In this document: positions 27,601-36,180 of the stretch, in pieces
Position numbering within the stretch: position 1 is the stretch's first letter
How the letters are laid out: each line of letters starts with the position of its first letter
Assembly: GCA_963740205.1 (NCBI GenBank)
Contig: CAVUDD010000002.1
Location: 372,001 to 436,000, forward strand
Reading direction: 5' to 3'
Length of the DNA: 64,000 bases
Source of the DNA: UBA2137 sp963740205
Lineage (GTDB): Bacteria; Pseudomonadota; Alphaproteobacteria; Micavibrionales; Micavibrionaceae
Program-made: the position numbers and the translations under genes
The notes under the pieces: model-generated
Told to the model about the DNA's origin: nothing
Databases searched by the model: none
What the model saw: the letters and a program-made list of their open reading frames with translations, nothing else

Positions 27601-28902
27601 ATGCCTGACTTTTCAAAAGTAAAAAAGCCTAAAAACGCAACAGCATGCCTTATGCTTAATGACGGTACAATTATCTATGGATATGGTATCGGCGCAGAAA
27701 CCAAAAAAATTGGTGAGGTCTGCTTTAACACTGCCATGACTGGTTATCAGGAAATTCTAACCGATCCTTCATACGCCCGCCAGATTATCACTTTCACATT
27801 CCCCCACATTGGAAATGTTGGTACAAACCCCGAAGATATCGAAACCTTAAATCCATCAGCATGCGGACTGGTATTACGTGAGCGAATTACTGATCCGTCT
27901 AATTGGCGCTCCACTAAACACCTTGACGAATGGCTAAAGGATCACAATCTACCCGGAATTACAGGTGTGGACACGCGCGCTCTTACTCAAAAAATTCGTG
28001 ATGGTGGTGCGCCTAATGGCTTACTTGCCGTAAATTATGACGGTACATTTGATTTGAACGCTTTGTTTACTGAGCTTGAAAACTGGTCAGGGTTAGAAGG
28101 CGCCGATTTAGCCAAAGAAGTGACCTGTAAAGAAAACTATGACTGGAATGAAACACTCTGGGATATTGAGACTGGTTACGGCGCGTCTTCATCCGACAAT
28201 CTTCACATTGTAGCAATTGATTACGGCGCAAAACGCAATATCTTACGCTGTCTTGCCAATACAGGTGCTAAATTGACTGTAGTATCTGGGCATACTTCTG
28301 CCGAGGATATTCTTAAGCTCAATCCTGATGGTGTGTTTCTTTCCAATGGTCCAGGTGACCCTGCGGCTACAGGGGAGTATTCTGTCCCCACCATTCGCAC
28401 TTTGCTTGATGCCAACATGCCAATATTCGGAATATGCCTAGGTCACCAGATGCTCACGCTTGCCCTCGGTGGACAAACCAGAAAGATGAAATTGGGACAT
28501 AGAGGCGCAAATCATCCTGTTAAGGATTTGCAAACTGGCAAGGTTGAAATTACTTCACAAAATCATGGCTTTGAGGTCATGGAGGATACGTTGCCTAATA
28601 ATGTTGAGGTCACACATCGCTCGCTTTTTGACAACAGCAATGAAGGCATTCGTGTGAAGGATAAGCCCGCATTTTCTGTACAACACCACCCAGAGGCTTC
28701 TCCTGGACCGCAGGACAGTCATTACCTATTCGAGCGTTTCTTTGACATGATTAAGTCTGGCCAAAAAACACAAGCCAAAAAAAAGGCTAAAAGCATAATG
28801 CGCGATATTCTACTTAATGGCTTCAAAACGTTCCGCCAAAAGGCTTATGAGGGTCATGATCCCATAATGGAAAGATTGGTTAAAGAAGGCCAGAGCCCCT
28901 GA
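27601..28902 (+). CDS. carA: Carbamoyl-phosphate synthase small subunit
   Basis: Glutaminase subunit supplying ammonia to CarB. N-terminal CPSase domain (CFNTAMTGYQEILTDPSYA) and C-terminal class I amidotransferase with GPGDP, FGICLGHQM (Cys nucleophile) and HPEASPGP. The ATG at 27601 gives the normal start; an in-frame extension to 27550 is unlikely. The CarA part should end near residue 395. The remaining residues, from MRDILLNGFKTFRQKAYEG, are the beginning of a carbonic anhydrase that the raw frame fuses on. An 8-A run at 28777-28784 just before makes a one-base error likely; with one A fewer, CarA would stop at 28796-28798 in a TAATG overlap with the carbonic anhydrase ATG. Shares a 98-base divergent promoter region with yqeY. 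Confidence 0.93.
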   Translation: MPDFSKVKKPKNATACLMLNDGTIIYGYGIGAETKKIGEVCFNTAMTGYQEILTDPSYARQIITFTFPHIGNVGTNPEDIETLNPSACGLVLRERITDPSNWRSTKHLDEWLKDHNLPGITGVDTRALTQKIRDGGAPNGLLAVNYDGTFDLNALFTELENWSGLEGADLAKEVTCKENYDWNETLWDIETGYGASSSDNLHIVAIDYGAKRNILRCLANTGAKLTVVSGHTSAEDILKLNPDGVFLSNGPGDPAATGEYSVPTIRTLLDANMPIFGICLGHQMLTLALGGQTRKMKLGHRGANHPVKDLQTGKVEITSQNHGFEVMEDTLPNNVEVTHRSLFDNSNEGIRVKDKPAFSVQHHPEASPGPQDSHYLFERFFDMIKSGQKTQAKKKAKSIMRDILLNGFKTFRQKAYEGHDPIMERLVKEGQSP

Positions 28903-29402
28903 TTACTTCATCATTAGTTGTATAGATTCACGTCCAATCCGGGACCAGTTTTCAGTCCACCTCCAGGCACGTTCTTTTGCCCATAAGGCCATGGGCGCTA
29001 TTGTTCGTCCTTACAAGAAGGGCACTGCCCTAGCCGCAGCCTTACAATTTGCTCTTCACATCATAAAGTTAAAAACGTCGATTGTTTGGGTCACACCCAG
29101 TGCGGTGCAATAGATGCACTCATTAAGGGTATCGACGACAATGAGATCTCCAGCTTCCTAGATGTTGCCAAAAAGGCTTAAAAAAAGCTCATCATATTTG
29201 TACTACATGATGGTGACAGATCCTCATCTTCACGCAGCAACAGAAGAGCAAATTGTTTTGGAAAGCATTGAAAACCTGAGAAATTATCCCAGTGTTGCTA
29301 AAGCTATTATGAAGGGCGATTGATATTAGTGGGTGGCTATTCGACATCGAAGAAGGTCAAATCTTTCAACACGCTAACAAACAAATGCGTTTGAAATCTT
29401 AA
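28798..29402 (+). pseudogene. Beta-carbonic anhydrase, broken by about six frame changes
   Basis: Interconverts CO2 and bicarbonate. Following the frames gives about 200 residues: MRDILLNGFKTFRQKAYEG, SPDYFIISCIDSR, NPG, PPGTFFAHKAMGAIVRPYKKG, TALAAALQFALHII, VDCLGHTQCGAIDAL, SSFLDVAKKA, LESIENLRNYPSVAKAI, GWLFDIEEGQIFQHAN, ending KQMRLKS. The zinc ligands (Cys of SCIDSR, His and Cys of GHTQCG) and the Asp-Arg dyad all survive. Frame changes lie near 28900, 28932, 28975, 29069, 29180 and 29321, four surplus and two missing bases; the span (2 modulo 3) agrees. Since all catalytic residues remain and other essential genes here show the same kind of break, the gene may be intact in the living cell. 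The first part is in frame with carA. Confidence 0.75.
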
Positions 29403-29415
29403 GCACTAAATGAAT

Positions 29416-30411
29416 TTACTGACCGCTCATATACTGTACTAGGTACAAATATAACGGCAAACCAAACACGATATTGAACGGAAATGTCACGGCTAGAGAT
29501 AGAGTTACTGCTGGCGATAAATTTGCTTTGGGCAAGGCTATCCTGACTGCGGCAGGCACAGCTATGTATGAGGCGCTCGCACACAAAACTGCAAATAATG
29601 TTGCATTACCGACTGACAGGCCTATAGCCACCGCAAACAATGAACCCAGCACAGCGCCAATCAATGGCATGATGATACCAAATCCTATAAGCGGGAAACT
29701 TAATTTGGAGTCTTTGTCTCCAATCTTAGAGGCCGCAACCATGCCAATATCAATCATAAAGAGACATAAGACCCCCTTAAATATATCCACGAAGAAAGGC
29801 TCGACCGCGGCCATGCCTCTGTCACCTGCAATCCAGCCTACAAAGAACCCGCCAAGCAACAGAACAACCGAGCCGTTCAAGAAAATTTCTTTCCAAACTG
29901 TGGCATCAAAAAATGAGACCTTATTGCCTTTGTTCTTCGTCCACATATTTATCATGAGAAAACAAGCAAATATCGCAGGCGTTTCCATCGCAGCAAGAAC
30001 AGCCACCATCCAACTATCTGACTCAATTTGAACATTGTTTAAAAAATCAACTGCGGTCACAAACGTTACAACGCTAACTGAACCATAGTGAGCGGCAATA
30101 ACTGCCTTTTCAGTCGCTTTAAATTTAGTTGCTTTACTCAGGAAGAAGAATGCAAGGAACGGCAGGGAGAAACTGAAAGCCATACCACCAAAGAGAGTAA
30201 CTAATATCAACGCATCAAGATCATGACGGCTAAGTGAGTAGCCCCCCTTGTAACCAATCGCCATCATAAGATAGATAGCGATGAATTTACTAACATTGCC
30301 TGGAATATCGAGGTCAGATTTTAAACATCTTGCGCCGAATCCGAGTATAAAAAATAGGATGACTGGGCTTAAAAGATTATTGAGTGCAAGATCAAGTAAA
30401 GAGGCTATCAT
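29416..30411 (-). CDS. sbtA: SbtA-type sodium-dependent bicarbonate permease
   Basis: Inner-membrane transporter with about ten predicted helices. Family landmarks are SPVILFFILGFGARCL at the start, AAHYGSVSVVTFVTAVDF, MVAVLAAMETPAIFACF, FKGVLCLFMIDIGMVAA, and ASASYIAVPAAVRIALPKAN followed by the SLAVTFPFNIVFGLPLYL end, all as in proteobacterial SbtA (DUF897). It would import bicarbonate with sodium. It converges on the carbonic anhydrase with a 13-base gap and is divergent from carB, so it sits between the two subunits of an enzyme that uses bicarbonate. No PII-like sbtB gene is adjacent. Substrate inferred from family. Confidence 0.85.
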   Translation of the reverse strand: MIASLLDLALNNLLSPVILFFILGFGARCLKSDLDIPGNVSKFIAIYLMMAIGYKGGYSLSRHDLDALILVTLFGGMAFSFSLPFLAFFFLSKATKFKATEKAVIAAHYGSVSVVTFVTAVDFLNNVQIESDSWMVAVLAAMETPAIFACFLMINMWTKNKGNKVSFFDATVWKEIFLNGSVVLLLGGFFVGWIAGDRGMAAVEPFFVDIFKGVLCLFMIDIGMVAASKIGDKDSKLSFPLIGFGIIMPLIGAVLGSLFAVAIGLSVGNATLFAVLCASASYIAVPAAVRIALPKANLSPAVTLSLAVTFPFNIVFGLPLYLYLVQYMSGQ

Positions 30412-30562
30412 GGCTTTTTTCTACATCAGTAAAGAAATTGTGCAAAGAGTATTTGTGAAATTATCAAGAATAATTGTTGTTTAAATAACATTAATCATTG
30501 AACTTAAGCTGGTTTCAAGTTACTGAATTATTCTCGATAACCCCTAGAACGTATCGAGAAAA

Positions 30563-33500
30563 ATGCCTAAAAGAACTGACATAAAATCCATCTGTATTAT
30601 TGGCGCAGGTCCCATTATTATTGGGCAAGCCTGTGAGTTTGATTACTCAGGGGCGCAGGCCTGTAAAGCTCTCAAAGAAGAGGGCTACCGCATTATTCTG
30701 ATTAACTCCAATCCAGCCACAATTATGACCGACCCGGATTTGGCGGATGCAACATATATCGAGCCTATTACAACAGATGTTGTCACAAAAATTTTGGAAA
30801 AAGAAAGACCTGATGCACTCCTTCCAACCATGGGCGGGCAAACAGCGTTAAACGCAGCACTCAAACTTGCAGACAACGGCACATTAAAAAAATTAGGTAT
30901 TGAATTAATTGGTGCAGACCAAGAGGCCATTGAAAAAGCAGAAGACCGTCAGAAATTCCGTGACTGCATGGATAAAATCGGTCTTGAATCCCCCAAAAGC
31001 CATGTTGTACGTAATTATCAAGAAGCTCTGGAGGCTATTGAAGATACAGGACTCCCTGCCATTATTCGTCCTTCATTCACACTTGCTGGAACAGGTGGTG
31101 GGATTGCTTATAACAAGGCGGATTTTGAAAAGATTGTAAAAGAAGGTCTTGATGCCTCACCAGTCACCGAGGTTCTGATTGATGAATCACTCTTGGGATG
31201 GAAAGAATACGAGATGGAGGTTGTCCGCGACAAGGCAGATAACTGTATTATCGTCTGCTCCATTGAAAACATTGACCCAATGGGTGTGCACACAGGTGAC
31301 TCCATTACGGTTGCCCCTGCCCTCACACTAACGGATAAAGAATATCAGTTGATGCGTAACGCCTCGATTGCAATTTTGCGTGCAATTGGTGTCGAAACAG
31401 GTGGATCCAACTGTCAATTTGCCATTCATCCAGAGACAGGACGTATGGTGGTAATCGAAATGAACCCTCGCGTATCACGTTCATCTGCTCTTGCCTCAAA
31501 GGCGACAGGTTTCCCTATTGCAAAGATCGCCGCAAAGCTTGCAGTTGGCTACACATTGGACGAACTTACAAACGACATTACGGGTGGCAAGACGCCTGCC
31601 TCTTTCGAGCCGACCATTGATTATGTTGTTACAAAAATACCCCGCTTTGCTTTTGAAAAATTCAAAGGCTCAGATAATGGGCTTACAACTGCGATGAAAT
31701 CAGTTGGCGAGGCCATGGCAATCGGCCGTTGCTTTGAAGAATCTATGCAAAAGGCTTTGCGCTCTTTAGAGAAAGGTATCACAGGATTTGATGATATCCA
31801 GATTGGACAGCCGTCTAAGGAACAAAAAACGCCTCATTTGGATCAAATACGCGCCGCTTTATATAAGCCCACGCCACAACGCATTTTATATGTAGCTCAG
31901 GCCATGCGTTTTGGAATGTCGATTGATGACATCTACGACATTACGAAATACGACCGCTGGTATCTCGAGCGCATAAAAGGTCTAGTCGATACAGAGGCGG
32001 GAATAATTGAAAATGGTCTTCCTACAAATGCCGAAGATTGGGCAGCTATTAAGCGCTTAGGATTCTCTGACGAACGCTTAGCAACACTTGTGGGTATTTC
32101 TGAGGATAAAGTTCGAAAAGACCGCCATAAGTATAATATACGGCCTGCTTATAAACGTGTGGATACATGCTCTGCGGAGTTACCTTCGCTTACACCATAC
32201 ATGTACTCGACATACGAGGGGGACGGCTTAAATGAGCCTATTTCCGAGATAGAGCGTTGCGAAAAGGAAAAGGTAGTTATTCTAGGCGGAGGGCCCAACC
32301 GTATAGGTCAAGGGATCGAATTTGACTATTGTTGTGTTCACGCGGCCTATGCTTTGAAAGAGGCAGGCTATGAAACGATAATGGTAAATTGTAACCCAGA
32401 AACAGTGTCAACTGACCCAGAAACTTCAGATCGTCTTTATTTCGAGCCATTAACTACTGAGGATGTTCTTGAATTACTTCACGCCGAAAACAAAGATGGC
32501 AAACTTAAAGGTGTCATTGTTCAACTTGGTGGGCAGACACCACTTAAGCTTGCTGATATCTTACAAAAAGAAGGCATACCTATATTGGGAACAAGCCCTG
32601 ACGCCATTGATTTAGCAGAAGACCGCGAACGTTTTCAGAAGCTAATCAAGAAATTGAAGCTTCGCCAACCACCAAACGCACTTGCACGCTCGACAGAAGA
32701 AGCCATCACAATGGCCGAAGAACTAGGATTTCCGCTTGTTATTCGCCCCTCATACGTTCTTGGTGGACAGGGTATGGAAATTGTTCAGGAAATGGACTCG
32801 CTCAAAAAATACATTTCAACAGCAGTAAGGATTTCAGGTGATACACCTGTTTTACTTGATCGATATCTAAAAGAAGCCATTGAGGTTGATGTTGATGCCT
32901 TGTGTGATGGTAAGGATGTGTATGTAGCAGGCATTATGGAGCATATCGAAGAGGCTGGCATCCACTCAGGCGACAGTGCTTGTGTTCTGCCCCCTCACTC
33001 CTTGCCCTATCGCACAGTGAAAGAACTTGAAAAACAAACCAGACAACTTGCCCTTGCACTAAATGTCAAAGGGTTGATGAATATTCAATTTGCCTGCAAA
33101 CGCAACCGTAACACAGGTGAATATGACATTCATTTACTTGAAGTTAACCCACGGGCTTCGAGAACTGTTCCTTTCGTTGCTAAGGCAACGGGAACGCCTA
33201 TCGCCAAGATTGCTGCGCGCATTATGGCTGGAGAGAAACTTTCAAACTTCAAGTCTATCCTACGCGGGATGACGCCTGACCATGTTGCCGCCAAGGCACC
33301 CGTTTTCCCCTTTGATCGCTTCCCAGGTGTTGACCCGATTCTGGGCCCCGAGATGAAATCAACAGGTGAAGTAATGGGCTTAAACCATGATATGGCGCAT
33401 GCTTTCCTAAAAAGTCAGTTAGGTGCAGGAACAATTCTGCCGACCGAAGGGAAAGTTTTCCTTTCAGTTAAAAATGCAGACAAAGATGCACTTGTACCCA

Positions 33501-33868
33501 TAGCAAAGGATTTGATTGATTTGGGTTTCAAGCTGGTTGCAACATCAGGCACTTGCTCGCACTTGCGTGACAATGGTGTCGAGGTTGATCGTATTAACAA
33601 GGTTATGGAGGGACAGCCGCACATTGTTGACGCGATTATCAATCACGAGATTGATTTTATGATTAATACGACTAAGGGTCCGCAAGCTGTTGTCGATGCA
33701 CAATCCATTCGACGCAACGCGTTGATGAATAAAATTCCTTATTACACTTTAATATCTGCGGCCAAGGCTGGAGTGCAAGCTATTCGCGCGCTTAAAACAC
33801 GAGATATTAATGTTGCTCCTCTTCAAAGCTATTTTGATGAAATAGAAAATAAAGAAGAAGCTGCATAA
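30563..33868 (+). CDS. carB: Carbamoyl-phosphate synthase large subunit
   Basis: Makes carbamoyl phosphate from bicarbonate, ammonia and two ATP for pyrimidine and arginine synthesis. Two homologous ATP-grasp halves are seen (GAGPIIIGQACEFDYSGAQ and GGGPNRIGQGIEFDYCCVH; PSFTLAGTGGG and PSYVLGGQGM), then the regulatory MGS domain (from about residue 955: KVFLSVKNADKDAL...VATSGTCSHL). 1,101 aa, unbroken, a little longer than the E. coli protein. Carried apart from carA by the carbonic anhydrase and sbtA genes. Confidence 0.97.
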   Translation: MPKRTDIKSICIIGAGPIIIGQACEFDYSGAQACKALKEEGYRIILINSNPATIMTDPDLADATYIEPITTDVVTKILEKERPDALLPTMGGQTALNAALKLADNGTLKKLGIELIGADQEAIEKAEDRQKFRDCMDKIGLESPKSHVVRNYQEALEAIEDTGLPAIIRPSFTLAGTGGGIAYNKADFEKIVKEGLDASPVTEVLIDESLLGWKEYEMEVVRDKADNCIIVCSIENIDPMGVHTGDSITVAPALTLTDKEYQLMRNASIAILRAIGVETGGSNCQFAIHPETGRMVVIEMNPRVSRSSALASKATGFPIAKIAAKLAVGYTLDELTNDITGGKTPASFEPTIDYVVTKIPRFAFEKFKGSDNGLTTAMKSVGEAMAIGRCFEESMQKALRSLEKGITGFDDIQIGQPSKEQKTPHLDQIRAALYKPTPQRILYVAQAMRFGMSIDDIYDITKYDRWYLERIKGLVDTEAGIIENGLPTNAEDWAAIKRLGFSDERLATLVGISEDKVRKDRHKYNIRPAYKRVDTCSAELPSLTPYMYSTYEGDGLNEPISEIERCEKEKVVILGGGPNRIGQGIEFDYCCVHAAYALKEAGYETIMVNCNPETVSTDPETSDRLYFEPLTTEDVLELLHAENKDGKLKGVIVQLGGQTPLKLADILQKEGIPILGTSPDAIDLAEDRERFQKLIKKLKLRQPPNALARSTEEAITMAEELGFPLVIRPSYVLGGQGMEIVQEMDSLKKYISTAVRISGDTPVLLDRYLKEAIEVDVDALCDGKDVYVAGIMEHIEEAGIHSGDSACVLPPHSLPYRTVKELEKQTRQLALALNVKGLMNIQFACKRNRNTGEYDIHLLEVNPRASRTVPFVAKATGTPIAKIAARIMAGEKLSNFKSILRGMTPDHVAAKAPVFPFDRFPGVDPILGPEMKSTGEVMGLNHDMAHAFLKSQLGAGTILPTEGKVFLSVKNADKDALVPIAKDLIDLGFKLVATSGTCSHLRDNGVEVDRINKVMEGQPHIVDAIINHEIDFMINTTKGPQAVVDAQSIRRNALMNKIPYYTLISAAKAGVQAIRALKTRDINVAPLQSYFDEIENKEEAA

Positions 33869-34026
33869 TTGGCCTTTGGTGAGTGTAAGTAATACAGCCC
33901 TAATTTTCTTTCTCGCAATTTGTGTATCTGTTTAAACACCCATAATTTTAGCTCCCTACTGCTAATTTTTAATTCGCTATTACCTGACCAAAGAACCTCT
34001 TAAGCTATGTCAATAAATCTCTTGTC

Positions 34027-34056
34027 TTGACGTTTTTAAAGAGGCAATGTTACTAT
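34027..34056 (+). promoter_or_regulatory. Putative greA promoter
   Basis: TTGACG at 34027-34032, an 18-base spacer, then TACTAT at 34051-34056 (4 of 6). Transcription would begin about 34063, a few bases before the leader terminator. The rest of 33869-34026 shows nothing I can name. Confidence 0.5.
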
Positions 34057-34067
34057 CTAGATTGAAA

Positions 34068-34098
34068 GCCCCGCCCTTGAGCGGGGATTTGTTTTTTT
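34068..34098 (+). terminator. Intrinsic terminator in the greA leader
   Basis: GC-rich stem CCCCGC/GCGGGG with a 6-base loop, then ATTTGTTTTTTT. It lies 20 bases upstream of the greA start and downstream of a promoter-like sequence, so it would attenuate greA and release a short RNA. It could also end carB readthrough. Confidence 0.75.
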
Positions 34099-34118
34099 AT
34101 AGATTAAAGAGGTTTAAA

Positions 34119-34592
34119 ATGGACAAGGTTCCAATGACACAAGGGGGTTACGACGCTCTTGTTGCCGAGTTAAAAGATTTAAAGGGCGTTCAGCGCCCTA
34201 ATGTTATTGCCGCAATTGCAGAGGCACGCGAGCACGGAGACTTATCTGAGAACGCCGAATATCATGCAGCTAGAGAACAACAAAGCTTTATTGAAGGTCG
34301 TATCAAGGAACTTGACGGCGTTATAAGTGCCGCTGATATTATTGATTTATCTAAATTCTCAGGTGACATCATCAAATTTGGAGCGACCGTTACAATTGTA
34401 GATGAAGAAACAGATAAAGAACGCGTTCTGCAGATTGTTGGAGAATACGAGTCTAATGCTGAAGCAGGAAAAATTTCTCTCACATCTCCTATCGCACGAG
34501 CTTTAATTGGTAAATCTATTGGTGACAGTGTTTCCGTTAGAACGCCCAAGGGTGCTACAGACTACGAAATATTGAAAGTTGTATATAAATAA
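34119..34592 (+). CDS. greA: Transcription elongation factor GreA
   Basis: Rescues backtracked RNA polymerase by stimulating transcript cleavage. The N-terminal coiled coil has LSENAEYHAAREQQ with the acidic tip pair (Asp and Glu), and the C-terminal FKBP-like domain shows ISLTSPIARALIGKSIGDSV. The ATG at 34119, with AAAGAGG 6 bases upstream, gives 157 aa, the family norm; the longer frame from 34047 would read through the leader terminator. carB-greA order is common in Alphaproteobacteria. Confidence 0.95.
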   Translation: MDKVPMTQGGYDALVAELKDLKGVQRPNVIAAIAEAREHGDLSENAEYHAAREQQSFIEGRIKELDGVISAADIIDLSKFSGDIIKFGATVTIVDEETDKERVLQIVGEYESNAEAGKISLTSPIARALIGKSIGDSVSVRTPKGATDYEILKVVYK

Positions 34593-34593
34593 A

Positions 34594-35067
34594 TCAGTCT
34601 TCTATTGGAACGCCAGGCAGTTCTTTACTGGCACGAATAGAGAGCGATGATTTAACACCTGAAATATTTGGTAGAGCCATCAACTCATTTGTCAGGAATT
34701 CGTGATAGTCATCCCAGTTCTTGGCAACAACCTTCAACAAAAAATCTGTTTCACCAGTCAACATCCAGCATTCCCTTATGCGCTCCCAAGTCTCACACTG
34801 TTTCTCAAAAGCTGAAAGCTCTTTGTCGGAATGATTTTCCAGTTTTACATGCGCAAAGATTGTAACACCATATCCTAGAGCACGTTGATTGACGCGCGCG
34901 TGGTAGCCCCTGATAAGATCATTCTCCTCAAGAACGCGCACACGACGTAAACACGGTGGCGCAGAAATACCAACCTCTTTAGCCAAATCAACGTTGGTCA
35001 TTCGTCCGTGATTTTGAAGGTTCTTCAAAATATTTCTATCAATTTTATCAAGTTTTGCGCGTGACAT
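34594..35067 (-). CDS. Lrp/AsnC family transcriptional regulator
   Basis: Helix-turn-helix (NVDLAKEVGISAPPCLRRVR, about residues 25-44) plus an AsnC/RAM ligand-binding domain (about 70-150; ECWMLTGETDFLLKV). The start MSRAKLDKIDRNIL at 35067 gives 157 aa; the longer upstream frame overlaps the divergent gene and lacks support. It is the kind of Lrp that lies next to trxB in many Alphaproteobacteria. It shares a 74-base divergent region with the ELM1-like gene, which it may regulate. Confidence 0.9.
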   Translation of the reverse strand: MSRAKLDKIDRNILKNLQNHGRMTNVDLAKEVGISAPPCLRRVRVLEENDLIRGYHARVNQRALGYGVTIFAHVKLENHSDKELSAFEKQCETWERIRECWMLTGETDFLLKVVAKNWDDYHEFLTNELMALPNISGVKSSLSIRASKELPGVPIED

Positions 35068-35141
35068 ATTTATGTTAGTACTTTCGTTTGAGATATCGGA
35101 TGATATAGACAATAGATAACCGAAAGCAAGCCAAAAGAAAC

Positions 35142-36113
35142 ATGCCAAAAAAGTTAAACAATGATGTTCCTTCTGTGTGGGTCGTAACAGAAGATTTGCG
35201 TGGAACACAAAACCAGTGTGTGGGTGTGGCAGAGTGTTTAGGCTGGCCTTTTGAAGTAAAAACCATATCACTTAATCAACCTTGGAAATTATTTTCCCCC
35301 TATTTAGCGCTTGAACAAAAATTCACTTTCAATGGAGACTCACTTGAGGCTCCATGGCCAAATCTCGTCATCGCATCTGGTCGTAAAAGCATTGCTGCTG
35401 CGCGCTATATTAAAAAACAATCAAAGGGGCAAACTTTTACGGTGTACATTCAAGATCCTCGCATAGCCCCCAAAAACTTTGATTTGGTTGCCCTTCCTGC
35501 ACATGACCCGACACGCGGTAAAAATGTTATAATTACTAATGCCACACCAAATAGAATTACGGAAAACAAACTAGCCGAGGGACGTAAAAACTTTCCTGCG
35601 TTAGGCAAACTTCCCTCGCCGCGCATGGCTGTGCTTATTGGCGGTGAGTCCGCATCCTACTCATTTAGCGAAGAAACCGCACATAAACTTGCCGATGATC
35701 TCGCACGAATAAGACAAGAAACTGGCGGTTCACTTATGATAACTGCCTCGCGCAGAACACCAGATCATATTCAGAATATTCTTCGTGAAAAGCTTAAAGG
35801 TAAATCTGTCGATTTCTGGGATAACACAGGTGAAAATCCTTATTTTGGTTATATGGGGCATGCAGACACTTTGTTTGTCACATGCGACAGTGCGTCAATG
35901 CTTTCCGAAGCAGCAACGACGGGTAAGCCTGTTTACATGATTGGCCTAGACCCAAAAACATCCAAAAAAACACGCCTTGAGAAGTTACAAGATACACTCA
36001 TTGCACAAGGTGCCATTCGCAGGTTTGAAGGAAAGTTTGAGCAATGGAGCTATTCACCTTTAAATGATGCACAGATGATAGCAGATGCTATCAAAAAAGC
36101 CTTGCCCCGCTAA
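35142..36113 (+). CDS. Mitochondrial fission ELM1-like protein (DUF1022)
   Basis: Matches the bacterial relatives of plant ELM1: WVVTEDLRGTQNQCVGVAECLG at the start, ASGRKSIAAARYIKK, YIQDPRIAP, VALPAHDP, and VTCDSASMLSEAATTGKPVY near the end. This last block, with a GT-B-like layout, resembles nucleotide-sugar binding sites of glycosyltransferases, so an enzymatic role in envelope sugars is possible but unproven. 323 aa. Divergent from the Lrp gene and upstream of trxB. Confidence 0.85.
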   Translation: MPKKLNNDVPSVWVVTEDLRGTQNQCVGVAECLGWPFEVKTISLNQPWKLFSPYLALEQKFTFNGDSLEAPWPNLVIASGRKSIAAARYIKKQSKGQTFTVYIQDPRIAPKNFDLVALPAHDPTRGKNVIITNATPNRITENKLAEGRKNFPALGKLPSPRMAVLIGGESASYSFSEETAHKLADDLARIRQETGGSLMITASRRTPDHIQNILREKLKGKSVDFWDNTGENPYFGYMGHADTLFVTCDSASMLSEAATTGKPVYMIGLDPKTSKKTRLEKLQDTLIAQGAIRRFEGKFEQWSYSPLNDAQMIADAIKKALPR

Positions 36114-36180
36114 GGCTGGCAAGGTAGCAATAGAAGTCTCACAAATTAAAATATTTTATAGTAGGAACAAGAGATTTCGC

